From the NCBI RefSeq assembly GCF_010183535.1, contig NC_071333.1, forward strand, positions 18,288,587-18,352,586: a stretch of 64,000 nt of DNA. Reading direction: 5' to 3'. The translations under genes and the position numbers were made by a program. The number at the start of each line of letters is the position of its first letter. Position 1 is the first letter of the stretch. This DNA comes from Caenorhabditis remanei. Its lineage: Eukaryota > Nematoda > Chromadorea > Rhabditida > Rhabditidae. Shown in pieces: positions 20,732 through 32,967 of the stretch. The notes below the pieces were generated by a model. It was given only the letters and a program-made list of their open reading frames with translations, did no database searches and was not told where the DNA came from.

Positions 20732-21482
20732 TCAGGATGACTTGGATATTGCTTCATATTTTCTGGGATGTTTTTTCTTCTGAAAACACATCACTATTTT
20801 TGTTTTAAGGAGAGATGGTCGTGCTCATAATCTGAATTTCGGTAAACTCACTTTTTCCAAACAGTTTTTTGAGTTAGAAGTAGTTGTTGAATGAGCAGAA
20901 GCAGACAAAGAAGACATTCTTTCGCAGGCGGTTGAAATCTATGAAAAAGGGTTACAGTAATCTTCTACTTGAAACCACGCCCCCTTTATCTGATTTTAAC
21001 TTCCCCCTAAACTACAAATAAAGAAGAAAAAGGTAAATCGTCTAATGGCATATCTACAATTTTCGGATCTCAATGTAAACGAAGAATCTTACATTTTTTG
21101 TCCGAGAAAAAACATTTTTGTACTTTTATGATGCGGTTTTCTTCCTCATCTTTCTGACTTACTATTTGAACACATAGGAAGACATTTTCGGATAAAGGAG
21201 AGAGATTTGGTTGAGAAATGGGAGTTGAAGGAGCAGGCGGAGCGGTCGGTGAGATGGGTGAGGTGAGGTCCTGAAACATTAAGGTACATGTCAAATCGTT
21301 TCACTGTCAAACATCTAAGATTTGATTTGATCCCTTCTAGAAAAATAGAAAATGTTTTCCTGAAAATTTCCACAAGAAGGCTCAATGAAAAAGGGCTAAT
21401 ACGAAAAATAACTGACTCTGCACACTAATGGTTTGACTTTATTGCCACCAGATGAGGACGGGTCTTGAGAAGTAAATGACAT
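20732..21482 (-). CDS. Gene I: 102 aa Ser/Pro-rich low-complexity protein
   Basis: Exons 21417-21482, 21163-21270, 20852-20938 and 20732-20779; 103 codons, all phase 0. Composition is Ser/Thr/Pro-rich (SPISPTAPPAPSTPISQPN), then a Ser-rich stretch and a Lys-rich C-terminus (KKKKHPRKYEAISKSS). No domain recognised; probably largely disordered. The uniform phase-0 junctions match its neighbours A-H. Confidence 0.45.
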
Positions 21483-21697
21483 TTCGCCAAATTAAAGAAT
21501 GAGATTTGAACGAGCAGAAGACAATGAGACTCCTAATGTACCCTCATTCAAAAAAGGCGGCGTTTGAGAAACGCGGGGTATTCACTCACTACAATTCATT
21601 TGATGTATGTATGAATTTGAACGGGGGCAGTCTCAGAGCAGAGAAATTTCAGGGTTGACGTGATAAGTGGAAAACTAAAACTAGAAACTCACATTTT

Positions 21698-24211
21698 TTA
21701 CATGACTTCAACCATTGGGATGTAGCAGCCGCTGCTGAAGCGAACACCATCCTTGAGGTACTCGAACTTGTAAAATTCGAGTCCATATTTCTTTGCTGCA
21801 ATGGGGAAGGAGGTCTGAAAATGTAATCCTTGTTTATGTATACATCCTGTTGGAGGAAACTTACAATGGCGATCTGCAGAGCGCGTGGTCCCTCAATTGG
21901 TTTGACTACCTCGGTAGACTGAAATCAGTTTTTTTAGTCAGAGAAGGGATCCATGGGAATTTGAAACTTACGGTGCCGACGGACCAATTTCGTTCGAAAT
22001 ACGGGCTCTGTTCCAAAATCGGAGGCCCATAAAAAAATCGGAGGCCCATGGCAGAATCGGAGGCCCATGGCAGAATCGGAGGCCCGTAAAAAAATCGGAG
22101 GCCCATGGCAGAATCGGAGGCCCATAAAAAAATAAGAGGCCCGTAGCAGAATCGGAGGCCCGTGGCAGAATCGGAGGCCCATGGTAGATAGAGAATGTCA
22201 TTTTTTATAAATGATGAAAAACTCCCTTATAAGCATCTGAAGTAGTGCAGAAGTCTGAAAACCATGTTGTAACTACATGATGCGCAAAGCTGATTTTTTT
22301 TTCATTCATTGCTAATTATAACAGATATTTTTTAACACATTTATCTACCCGAAGAAAGTGACATATTTATGTGAATAATTGTTAAAGGAAAAAAATGGGA
22401 AGCAACTACAGTGCGTCCAATTATTTTAAGACACCCCCCTACATCGAAGGTACCGAGAAAATGGGATGTGTTCTGGAAAAACTGTGAATGTAGTTCGATT
22501 CAGAATGGTTGAAAACCCCTACAAACAAATTTCGAGAAAGAATACCTAATTCTGAGCACGTGACCTCAAAAAAACACTTTTTTGGCCGAAAAAAAAATAA
22601 AAATGATAAGACACCCTCGATTTTTTCGATTTTTCACGCATATCACTAGTAAGAAAGAGCTTTAAAACATTATTGATTATTCAAAAACACAAAAAAAAAA
22701 CAATGCACAGTTCAATAACTGGTCTCTACTCCATTGTTCTGAATATTTTCAGTCAACCTATATGCACATCCTAAGAAGATATCAATCGTCAAAGTGATTC
22801 CTCGCAGTTGTTGCCCTTTTTCAGTGCTAAAAGGAAAACTTTTGGAGCTGTTTACATAGATTGCCTGTAACATCTTAGGATGTGTCCGTATAAAAAAGTT
22901 GTCAACTACAAAAATAAAGCTCTATTTGTGATCTATACAATCCACAACGAATCAATATTGTGAGACTATCAGAAAGGCTGTCTCACAGTCACAAAGTTGA
23001 CCATTTTCAACTAAAAACTGCAATTGTCGTTGGAAGCATGAAATATAGGTTGACTGAAAATATTCAGAACAATGGAGTAGAGACCAGTTATTGAACTGTG
23101 CATTGTTTTTTTTTTGTGTTTTTGAATAATCAATAATGTTTTAAAGCTCTTTCTTACTAGTGATATGCGTGAAAAATCGAAAAAATCGAGGGTGTCTTAT
23201 CATTTTTATTTTTTTTTCGGCCAAAAAAGTGTTTTTTGAGGTCACGTGCTCAGAATTAGGTATTCTTTCTCGAAATTTGTTTGTAGGGGTTTTCAACCAT
23301 TCTGAATCGAACTACATTCACAGTTTTTCCAGAACACATCCCATTTTCTCGGTACCTTCGATGTAGGGGGGTGTCTTAAAATAATTGGACGCACTGTAGT
23401 TGCTTCCCATTTTTTTCCTTTAACAATTATTCACATAAATATGTCACTTTCTTCGGGTAGATAAATGTGTTAAAAAATATCTGTTATAATTAGCAATGAA
23501 TGAAAAAAAAATCAGCTTTGCGCATCATGTAGTTACAACATGGTTTTCAGACTTCTGCACTACTTCAGATGCTTATAAGGGAGTTTTTCATCATTTATAA
23601 ACAATGACATTCTCTATCTACCATGGGCCTCCGATTCTGCCACGGGCCTCCGATTCTGCTACGGGCCTCTTATTTTTTTATGGGCCTCCGATTCTGCCAT
23701 GGGCCTCCGATTTTTTTACGGGCCTCCGATTCTGCCATGGGCCTCCGATTCTGCCATGGGCCTCCGATTTTTTTATGGGCCTCCGATTTTGGAACAGAGC
23801 CGAAATACGTTTCGAAATAGGGGGTGTACTCCTTCTTGGTCTGAAATACATAGATTTTGATTCAAGTTTGAAACACTATTGAATTCTAACCAACTCCTGG
23901 GCCATTCCGTTTTTGTGGAGCTTGAAGACACACTGAAAAAAGCTCACGTATATACTCAAACCTATAAAGTTAATGATTACCCTTGTCACTTCCAGACCAA
24001 GAACAATAAGGCCTTCATCCAGTCGTTGCACTGGTCCCCGTCGCAGAGACAAGATTTCCCTGGTGACGATAGGGAAGGTGTTTGGGGGACGGTCCTGGTT
24101 GAGTAGATTGACCCGTTTCAGCTCCGGAGAGGCTTCACTTTCGTCGGAAATGTACATCATTTTGAAAGCGAGATTGGAAAAGAGCTGAAAAAATTGTTTA
24201 AAACTGCACAT
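21698..24211 (-). CDS. Gene J: 168 aa protein, exon split by a nested transposon
   Basis: Exons 23981-24211, 23891-23932, [23802-23840 + 21972-21995], 21865-21918 and 21698-21814. With the 1,798-bp insert and one 8-bp target copy set aside, the ORF is 169 codons in frame. As present, the frame enters the transposon arm and soon meets a stop, so the allele is probably null or truncated unless the insert is spliced out. No family recognised: globular-looking, with VTREILSLRRG early and a C-terminal AKKYGLEFYKFEYLKDGV segment. Start at 24211 chosen because ATATTTCAG ends one base before ATG. A TTTTTTCAG 24 nt into the ORF offers an alternative first acceptor, with Met inside exon 1. Confidence 0.55.
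22004..23801. mobile_element. Fold-back hAT-like element inserted in gene J exon 3
   Basis: Ends are perfect inverted repeats starting GGCTCTGTTCC, flanked by the 8-bp direct repeat GAAATACG (21996-22003 and 23802-23809), the target size typical of hAT elements. Each arm starts with about nine degenerate copies of a ~20-bp subterminal unit (AATCGGAGGCCCAT...; 22014-22186 and mirrored 23617-23791). Without the inner insert the outer element would be an almost loop-free palindrome of about 0.8 kb centred on GCAACTAGTTGC. No transposase. The sharp repeats and intact target duplication indicate recent insertion. Confidence 0.85.
22407..23398. mobile_element. Tc1/mariner-type MITE nested in the fold-back element
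   Basis: Flanked by TA (22407-22408 and 23397-23398), with TIRs beginning CAGTGCGTCCAATTATTTTA. Arms of about 350 bp are near-perfect reverse complements. The roughly 270-bp loop contains R1-like sequence (GGATGTGTCCGTATAAAAAA, GTTGTCAACTACAAAAATAA). It sits exactly at the TA in the palindrome centre of the outer element, a structure that would be a preferred mariner target. Confidence 0.75.
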
Positions 24212-24520
24212 GCTGAAATATACAGACAGTGAGAGATATAAAAATTGGTGTTAACCAATACAGACAATAAAGGAATATAATTCAAAACAGTAGTGATAAA
24301 AGTTAAACGTTTTATGAAAACAACCGTAGTGATGTGGGTCCATAGAATTAATGATACTGATTTTGGGAGCATTACGAAAAGACATTATATGCCTGTGAGC
24401 TCCCGAAATAAGTATCATGGCAAGAGGAAAGATGAAGAAGAAAAAGTGAATTAAAACAAAAGATTAGTGCGGAAACAATGAAAAATTAGGTGATATTTAT
24501 AAAAAATGTGTGGCTACCCG
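24212..24520. other. Intergenic between genes K and J
   Basis: 309 bp. A short minus-strand ORF at ~24390 (MSFRNAPKISIINSM...) ends at a donor-like site but its phase does not join gene J, so it is not called. Confidence 0.4.
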
Positions 24521-27500
24521 TTAAGACGACTTCCCCTCTTCCTCCTCCTGCTGCTTCGGTCCCTTTCCCAAGCCAGGGCCAGACACCTCGGCAGGCTTGG
24601 TGGCCGTCTTGATTCCAAGGCAGCTCTCCCAGCTTTCCGAGCTGATGTGCTCGAGGACGTAGAGTCCGTCCCGGAGCTTCTGAAAAATGTTCACTCTGAT
24701 GAGATTATCCCTGAACGTTTCTGTTTGTCCCTCCAAAACAAGAGCACCCGAATTCTAGACAAATTTTGAAAAGTTCACCGGTAATTCGGTCTTCCTCAAC
24801 ACTACCTAATCATCAACTTTCATCTCTCTCTATTTCCCTTCCAGACAGGGAAGTCTTGTTTTTCTTAGTGCCTTTACTTCATATTAGTTTACTTGACTAG
24901 TGTACCTGTTTGAAGAACATCTGATTCAAAGTTTTAATCGAATTAGGTACGGTAAGATGACAGGTAATGAATAGGAAGTTTGATACTAATTGATAAAAGT
25001 ATTCTGCAGAGAACACAAATTTTTTACTGCTTGTCTAGAAGTCATTTTCTCATATTTTGATACCAATTATCACTTCTTCTTTAACAATTAATTATATTCA
25101 ATATCATTTCACCCGAAAAGGTTTCACTATATCAATCAGTGTGTAGTTTTGAAACCATTTCGAAAAATACACTTAAAAAACAGGAAACAAAACAAACTCA
25201 AAACTTTATTGGTCTATATATCTCTACTTAAAAACGCTGCAGAATTTCCAAAAAAGTGGATGGAATTGATTACGTTTCTTGGCTGCCAGTATTTTGTTAA
25301 AAATGAGAATTCAGAAATGAAAACGGACAAAAAAAATCAAAAAATTAAAACAACAATTTTCTGTAATTACGCACCGCTCGGAGTATCGAGACATTTTCAA
25401 GAATCTTTTATTGCTATTTTCTCGATAGTTTTTCAAAATCAGCTAGTCATCTCGATAGACACACACTGATATCCACAATTTTCTACTCCATCTTTTCCCC
25501 CACTTCCCCACCTGAACCGCTCGCCTCGTTTGTTACCGTACCCCTCCCTCTAAACACCAAAGGAGGTGCGTTTGTCGGCAGACTAGCGACTAGCGCAAAC
25601 ACTATTTTACGAGTTTTCAGCTGTTTTCCCTGAGAAATACGTTTTTGAGACTACAAGACCTTCAATGCGCTCTATCACCCCTATAATGTTCACATTTCTG
25701 GCGGCCTACTCGGGAATGGAGCGCATAAAAAAACGGGTATTACATGATATCATAATATGCGGAACTCTTTTGCGCTAATGTAAGTTGACACCCACCCATT
25801 CTCGGGCCCCAACATTCACTCACCATCATTTTCTCTTTCCTGTTCAGGTTGGCGAAGAGATGCTCAATTAGATCCACTCCTTCCGGGATCTCATCAAGGA
25901 CTTCTTTGGCTTTCTGGAAAACATTTGTTACTAATAGGAAAATATTAATGAACAAACCTGAAGTCCAGTCCATCCGGTGACTTGGTCTTTCGTCTCTGAA
26001 AAAAACGAATATTCCGTTGGAACTGATTTCTTGAAAACTATTTTCGACCTGTGCTCTGCATGATAGAGAGAAGACCCAGTGGTGCCCCGCCTCGAAACAA
26101 AAAAGAGGGGGGAGGGGAAATCCGAACAGAATACAGAGGGTGTTGAATGTTTTGTATGTATACTGAATCAAGTACAAAAGAAAAGAAGAAGACACAGATG
26201 TAGGCTCTTCTTCCCCTTTTTGTGGAGATACATACGAGAATTTCAAATGGCACCTGACTAACATTATGTGACGGGAATGAGGATACTGAATAGTGAAATC
26301 GGAAGTGGAGCTGTTCTAATTTTCGAAGGGAAAAAAAACGGTGTTTTTTTTCTATAGTTGCAAAAACGTGTAGGATTGTTGGCACCGTACCTACTGACTC
26401 TATTTCTAATGTGTTCATAGTTTTTTGAAGCAAAAATTGGTTTTTTTATGGCAACCTGAATAGAAGACAGTTCTGGCTTAGAATACGTCAACTCGGCAAT
26501 CATAATATTTAGCCACAAAATGACACAGCTGAAAACGAGTGCTACAGTAATCATCAAAATTTTTGAATTTCCCAAATATTTTGAATTTTAAGTTATGGTG
26601 AAAATCGCTAGGAAATTTAAAAAAACTACTATTTCCACGCAAAAGATTACGGTAGCGCTCGTTTCCAACTGTGTTGAATGACGTCAATTTTGTGGCGCAG
26701 TATCATGATGGCCGAGCTGACGTATTCTAGGCCAGGACTAATTTTTTTTCAGATACCATTTTAGATATTTTGGGGACGAACCCATCGCGTAGTTAGATTA
26801 CATAAACTTTTGCAAAACCAAGACGACTAGGTCCCCACGAGAAGATGTCAATGAGAGTGCGCGTCCCCCTGCTTGCTCGCTCAACCCCCAAAAACACGAA
26901 AAACTTTTTTCTTTTTTCTAACTGGATGGCTGAGCCCCACCCACTACCATAGACCCTCAAAAAAAAGAAAAAGATTTTTTTCAAACGTATGTTGATATTT
27001 CCCTCCCATTCAATGAAGGACGTTGCTACACCCCCGGAGAAAAAAAACAAAAGAGGTTGGAGAGGGAAATAACAATTCGAATTGCTTCATAAGGCCAAAG
27101 TTCAAGTATAGAATGCTTACGGTATAAAAATTCAAGTTTCAACTTACTCATTTCAAGATTAGGATGAGTCGATGATACGGAGATGGAAGTTTCTTCTGGA
27201 AACGTAAAAATGAGAGAAATAAGAGAAAAGGTGTATAGAAATGATCTTATAGGATAAAGAACCAAGTTCTAGAAATTGCGTGTATGCAACTCGTGAGCAA
27301 TTTTCGTTAAAAACCTAAGGATACAAAGTTTTTGAGAAGGGGAACAAAAAACTAACTAGTAGATTAACTCTATATGGCTGGATTCAAATAATTGGCGCCT
27401 AGACCTTGCCTTCCCTCAATCTACATAAAGTTTTCAATTGACCTCTAACATAAGAAAAATGTTATCAGAAGAAGAAAAAGGAGAGAAAGAACTAAGGAAC

Positions 27501-28687
27501 CAGAGAAACGAAAAAAAAACGCGGAGAGACAATCACTCTGGTCATTGGTCGTCCTCCTCCCCTACAGTATGAAAATATGAGTCAACCATCATTGAAGAGG
27601 AAAAAATGCGGAGTCATGGAGAAGTCCGATGCAAAAGTGCCTGTCTTTGCACTTACAATATTCAAATGCATGGTCATCGATAAATGTGCCGTGCAACTCG
27701 ATGGTTTAGATGGGCGAAGAGGGACGGAAGAAGAGGGGTCTAGGTAGCGATAAGTTCTAGATTTTTTAGATTCAGATGATACAAATAAAATCAAAGGTGT
27801 GCCAGCTCAAATACCGACCGAGAGGAATACAAAGTGAAAGGGAGGATAAATGATTTCATTTCACTTCTGCGTTATCCTTACCAAACTGGTCACCCACTAA
27901 TACCCCTAAACATCAACTTACAGATTTACAGCATTGGCACGAAATTCTCCAATGAATTACCATTTTGGGAACTAATATTGATCTGCCCCGATTGACACAA
28001 AAGAGAATGTGCCCCACTCGCCGCATCCCATCAAATCTGTGTCTCCCTTTTTTTCCCTCCATTCCCCCCTTTTTGTCTCATTACCGACACCCATTTCGGC
28101 GGGAGCACAACCAATTCGGTGGGAATGGGTGAAATGGACACTACGCCCGCGTAAAACTATAGACAGTGCTGATGTGATGTCATAGAGAAGTTTTTAGAGA
28201 TAGGAGTTGTAACGTACGGCAAAAATCGAATGAAGGAGTTGTAGACGGAGGAACTTATAGAAAAAAGAGAAATCCACTAGGCTATGATAGCAGTGTAGCA
28301 ACAAATGAAAGGCTATCGGAATATCGCGTGATAGAACAAAATTCTGAAAAATGGAATATCTGATCAGATATGAATCATCGGAATAAAAAGGTGGAACAGG
28401 CTGGAAACAGAAAAACAATTTAAAAACAATCGAAACAGTACAAACGGAATTTTTATGAAATGTAATTCAAAATACAGTTTCGTTTCTCTTTTTCAATCTG
28501 GAAGTCTCCGGGATGGAATCTTCTAAAAATGAAAAATTATTTTGAAGATAGAGCTCACAGGAGTAAAAAAACGAATTTAAAAAGTCGTTATGACCCTGTC
28601 ATCGAAAGTGATCAGGTGATACCACAAATTTAACAACATACCTTTTTCATTAATGGTTTTGCTACGTAGATGGTAGTTGGAGTTCAT
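24521..28687 (-). CDS. Gene K: 126 aa soluble protein of unknown family
   Basis: Exons 28642-28687, 27148-27195, 25958-25995, 25824-25913 and 24521-24679 give 127 codons with consistent phases (1,1,0,0). N-terminus MNSNYHLRSKTINEK; the middle (residues ~35-100) appears helical and globular (GWTGLQKAKEVLDEIPEGVD...LRDGLYVLEHISSESW). The C-terminus is low complexity, Gly/Pro then Gln/Glu (KQQEEEEGKSS). No membrane segment. It is the first and most intron-rich of the closely spaced small minus-strand genes. Introns of 1.1-1.4 kb separate exons 1-3 and 4-5, so an additional small exon could have been missed. Confidence 0.5.
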
Positions 28688-29203
28688 CGTGACTTCCAAA
28701 CAAAAATTTAGATGACCTCTGAGTAATTGAGAACAGTCGACTGAAAACTTTCAAGGGGCGGTCGTCAGCACCAATTGAAGCTGTGGATGACATGTGATGT
28801 GTACACGGACCGCCAGAAATTCATTCTTGTGCACGCCCACAAACATTCTCTAACAAGATGTGATGAAGATGTTGACGACTGTTTTCGAGTTGACCTTAGA
28901 ACAGATGCGCGATTGTAAATGATATTGTGTTTCGAATATGAACTTGAGCGGCTGAAAAGTTGCGCGAGTGTGTATGTAGTGTGTGCGTCTGACCCTGTGA
29001 TTCTCTGACCGTCTGGCACAACAATAATGAGAGAAAGTGTAATAAGAATTTACTAATTTAACCTATGTCAATGCTTTAATGAAATGTTGAGGAAAATGGG
29101 ATATAGGTACAATAAACAGGGTTAGAATTAAGAAGTGAAAAAGTGCCCGAACGAGTAATTACAATAACACCGAAATTGAGATAACATGCAAGATTTGAAG
29201 ATT
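28688..29203. other. Intergenic between genes L and K
   Basis: 516 bp. No supported gene; a minus-strand open frame across 28765-29019 lacks splice context. Confidence 0.45.
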
Positions 29204-31561
29204 TTAGTCGATTTTGATACAAATTATTTCCTCTTTGCTAAAAGTGGTTGTCAGCTCCTCTTTTAGATTGCTCTCCGATTGTTCCAGATCTCCCAAGCAA
29301 TGTTTGTGGATCACCTGAAAAAAGAGAGATAAAATCCCACAGATTTCACACATTCCCCTTTTCCTCGTTCCGTTTTTCTTGGTATGAAATGGGGGAAAGA
29401 GGGCAAAAATCATGCAGCGAGGGGAGAGTTGTTTACTACATTTGAACGGTCAATGTTTTTGAAACATGGTTTCGACCTCTCACTCACTAGGGAAGGTCAT
29501 AGAGTCAGTGTGTGCTTGTAGGACGACACATTTATCATTGGAAAGCTGAGAAAACGCTGATTTAAAATATGTATTTAGTTTTCGCCCACGAGGGCTCGGA
29601 TTTGAGAAAAGTTAGAACAAAGTTCTGAAAATGACAATTTATTACCTTTCTGTTATTTTTTCTAAATTTTTCAGAATTTTGACCTAATTTCTCTCAACTA
29701 ACAAACTTCGTATTTAGTTTTTGCCCTGGAGCCCTGGTATTTGAAAAATGAGGTCACAATTCTGAAAATCGTCAAAAAATTTCGAGTTTCAGAAAGGTAA
29801 CAATTTGAAATTTTTAACAATTTTGACCTAATTTTTCTCGAACCCCAGGCGTCAAGGGCAAAAACTAATTTTTGAAATCAGCGTTTTATAATGATATTTG
29901 TATGTAGGTCACGTCCCATAACTCCAAACTGACTTCATGAACTTCCCTAGTCAGAACACTCATTTTTCTAACTGTAAACATTGAGAAACCGTGCTACACC
30001 TTATTGCTCACCCACACTCACTTTTCTGTTTATTCCAACCGAATTCTTAAAACGCCACGTCTCCCACTCATTATCATAGTACTCCTCCAACTGCTCTCTA
30101 CAAACTTGACACTTGCGTCGTTGTAAGCCGTTTGTCATCACGTCTGTGACTTGATCCGCCTCTTCTGAATTCTCAACGGTTTCTGGAACCTTCTTCTTTA
30201 CCAGCCATTCTTCTGTCGATGGATACCATTCTCGATGAGTTTTTCTTGATTCTTCATCTTGCCATTTCATTTTGCCCGGGATGTCCTTCAACCCTTCCTT
30301 AACGTGACTATCAACATGGTCCTGTGATTCTTTCTTCCTGAGGAACGGGTCGTTGAGCTTGAATTTGCAGAATGTGCAGAGATCTGGACGTTTTCGAAAG
30401 AGATCGTCGATTACTGATTGATTCCGATGACATTCCATAGTGTAGCGAACAGTGCAACTTTTCCAGATGTCGTCCTCCGAGCGCTCAGAGAAATTGTTCC
30501 CGTACTGTTGCATATTTCTGTACCGACATCTCTTGCATCCGCCCGGGTTTCTGTACATGTTCGTTTTTTTCACAATCGGAGGTCCACGCATAAACTTCTT
30601 GTAATTGTGATTTCTAATTGCAGTTGGTGGGAGTCCCCTCGCTCTCATAGTCTCACAGAATTCGATCCACGCAGCCTGTAAAACGTTCCTTACTTTTTTC
30701 CATCAGCGCGCGCATACACACACAAGCAACTCACAAAAATCACTTGTTCATCCGTCTCCTCATATTTCTCCTCTCTCGTTGCGGTATAGAGAGCGATGGT
30801 CTCCTCATCTGCTACGTTTTCCTCAGGACAAACGTCAATGTGCTGGTTGACTCCTTCTTCCGTTGGAGGGGACTCTGGTGTTAACAAGTGCTCTCTCAGA
30901 TAGTCAGGGACATGACTGTTACGCATACTTTCAAGGAGAAGACAAATTCGCGGTGTGAGCTGAAAACATGAGAATTTAGCAAAACGAAAGAGAAAAACCA
31001 GGAATTCGTCCGGGTCCGAAAATGGGAACTCATTTTTCAACGAATTTTTTTGAAAACTTCCAAAAATTTAGAGTAAAACTGCTTAAATTACCAACCTTCT
31101 GATAAAATTTTTAATTTTTAGTCGAACACTAGACTTTTTTCAGAATATTTCGACTTTTTTCAATACATGTTTAAAAACGGGCCGAGTGGGTCGGACGGAG
31201 AATGATTTGGATTTCAGCCCGGCCCTGCCCGGTCTTGTGACTTGACAGGAAACAACTGAAAATCTTACTAATTCATTCAAATTCACAATCGTGTTAACTT
31301 CAACATTTCGTTTCTCTGGACCGTTTCCTGATATGCTTTTCGGATAGAACGGGGTATCGGATAAAGATGTTGAAGGTGCTTTCTAAATTACTCACTTAAA
31401 AATTATCACAATGGAGCAACAAACTAACTCACCGAGAAAGTAGGAGAGAGACACAACAGTTTTGGAGGTGACACGTAACAGGAACATTCTGAAGAGCATT
31501 CCGGCTTCTGGTCAAAGCGAGATTTTCGTTTTTTGCGAGAATCAGCCAATTCCATTGACAT
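29204..31561 (-). CDS. Gene L: PCF11 C-terminal-like protein, 410 aa
   Basis: Exons 31433-31561, 31269-31382, 30735-30959, 30022-30675 and 29204-29314; 411 codons, all phase 0. The ATG lies two bases after a TTTCAG acceptor. The C-terminal half follows the layout of the PCF11 C-terminus: zinc finger CTFCKFKL...H-x3-H (residues ~263-285), then the REWYPSTEEWL block (PCF11 has a WYYSLTDW-type motif), a charged spacer, then CQVCREQLEEYYDNEWETW with K-x-I/V-H-x2-C, the second zinc finger. An extra CKRCRYRN pair lies upstream. PCF11 works in pre-mRNA cleavage/polyadenylation and Pol II termination. No CTD-interaction domain is visible at the N-terminus, which is Ser/Pro-rich with basic RKKRKSR. 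So this is a divergent paralog or a subunit lacking the CID, not the full orthologue. Confidence 0.65.
29486..29957. repeat. R3-family palindromic element, full copy, in gene L intron 4
   Basis: Inverted ends CTAGGGAAGGTCATAGAGTC (left) and GACTTCATGAACTTCCCTAG (right). Internal mirror of GCTGAGAAAACGCTGATTT and AAATCAGCGTTTTATAATG, and GTTTTCGCCC against GGGCAAAAAC. About 470 bp, non-coding. Confidence 0.7.
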
Positions 31562-32967
31562 TTCTGAAACTAGAGAGAGAAAAAGTTATTGTTTCTTAAT
31601 TTTTTTGAAATAAAACAAAGATTTTACGGGAGACGACTCGGAAACGCAAGAGAGAAAGAAGATTTTTAATAGTTTCCACACGGCGTTCATATTTCAAATA
31701 CATCAAAAGTTACAATGGATCTAACGGAAATCAATGAGAGAGAAAAAAGGAGGCAAATGGCGAAAAAATTAAGGATTAAGGAATATACATTTCTTGTGAA
31801 CGGTGGTAGATGAATGTTGCGCAAATCGAGTAGTAAATTGAAGAGAGACACAGATAGAGAGAGAAAAACAAAAAAGACTGTATGCACAGAATCATAAAAT
31901 GCAAATCGTTAGATATTTTTCTCGCGAGTCAGCCATCCCAAAAGTTATTGATCATTCGAAAAAAAGAGAAAGAGATCGTAAAAGTATAGCGGGTTGGTTT
32001 CTGAAAATAAAAAGATAATAAAAGATAAATGGTAGAAAGTACCAAAAAATGATGATAATGAAATTAATCGACTAATGCATATAATAATTGATTTATAAAC
32101 GGATATGAACACATTTTTTCTACAAGAGAGAGGGTAACGCGTTAGCATAAACAACCGCACATCGGTGTCAAGGCACACCGGGCCGGTGGTAGAGAGGATG
32201 GGAGAGGGGAACGTGCGCTTTTTTCCTTTTTCCAAGCTCCGGCTAATTGCAGATGTCGGAAGAGGGTAATGGGTTTATAACCGATATAACGAGCAATAGC
32301 CATTACTGTTGAAAAGGGAAATGTTATCTCATGTACGTTAATCTTGGAACAAAAAAGTCAAATTCATCTTTAGAAGTTCAAAAACAATTTTGCAGATTGA
32401 ATGAAGTCACCCGAAGAAAACGTAAACTTTTATGTATTTTCAATAAATCAGAGCACTTGCGCTCACACTTGATTAGTTTCACAAAAAATGCAAGTTTATG
32501 GGGTCCTCGTGTTCTCTTCACTTTCTTCTGGAAAAATAAAAATTCTGAATAAAATACACTCTGGAGAATGTATATTTTGATTAACTTTTTCTATCGGAGC
32601 AAAAGTTTTCCAAAATTGGAGAAAGGGGTTTGCAGAGAACTGAATAAGTTTTGTCAAGTACCTGACCTGAAACAAGGGTACTGGTTAAAGTCACTTTGAT
32701 TCCAGATTTCGGTTTGTTCCTGTTCCTTTGATCCAATTTTTAAATATCCTAAAGAGAAATGTGTTTTGTAGAAAACTGCAAAAACGGGGGCGTGTCTTTG
32801 AGTGTACTGTGGCGCAGCAAAAGTAACATGTGCACATTTTAAAAGGAAGAAGGGATACATGTGTACAGTTTTGATTTGGTGTCACTATACATTTATTTGA
32901 TCTTATTTCCTTACGATGTTCAATCTTCTCAAGAAGAATTTTCATATCCACAGCTAACAAGAGAAGT

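Noticed and set aside
21906..22201. Repetitive frames reading GPPILPWASD and alike
   Set aside because: Translation of the subterminal tandem repeats of the fold-back element; mirrored frames occur in both arms.
24521..24736. Longer reading of gene K exon 5 starting at ~24736
   Set aside because: It needs a non-ATG start and runs through the AACATTTTTCAG acceptor at 24680; the upstream exons join in phase.
32691..32960. Minus-strand Cys-containing frame that recurs in 33.6-34.8 kb
   Set aside because: The recurring blocks are read in different frames in the different copies, so the similarity is at DNA level, not protein level.
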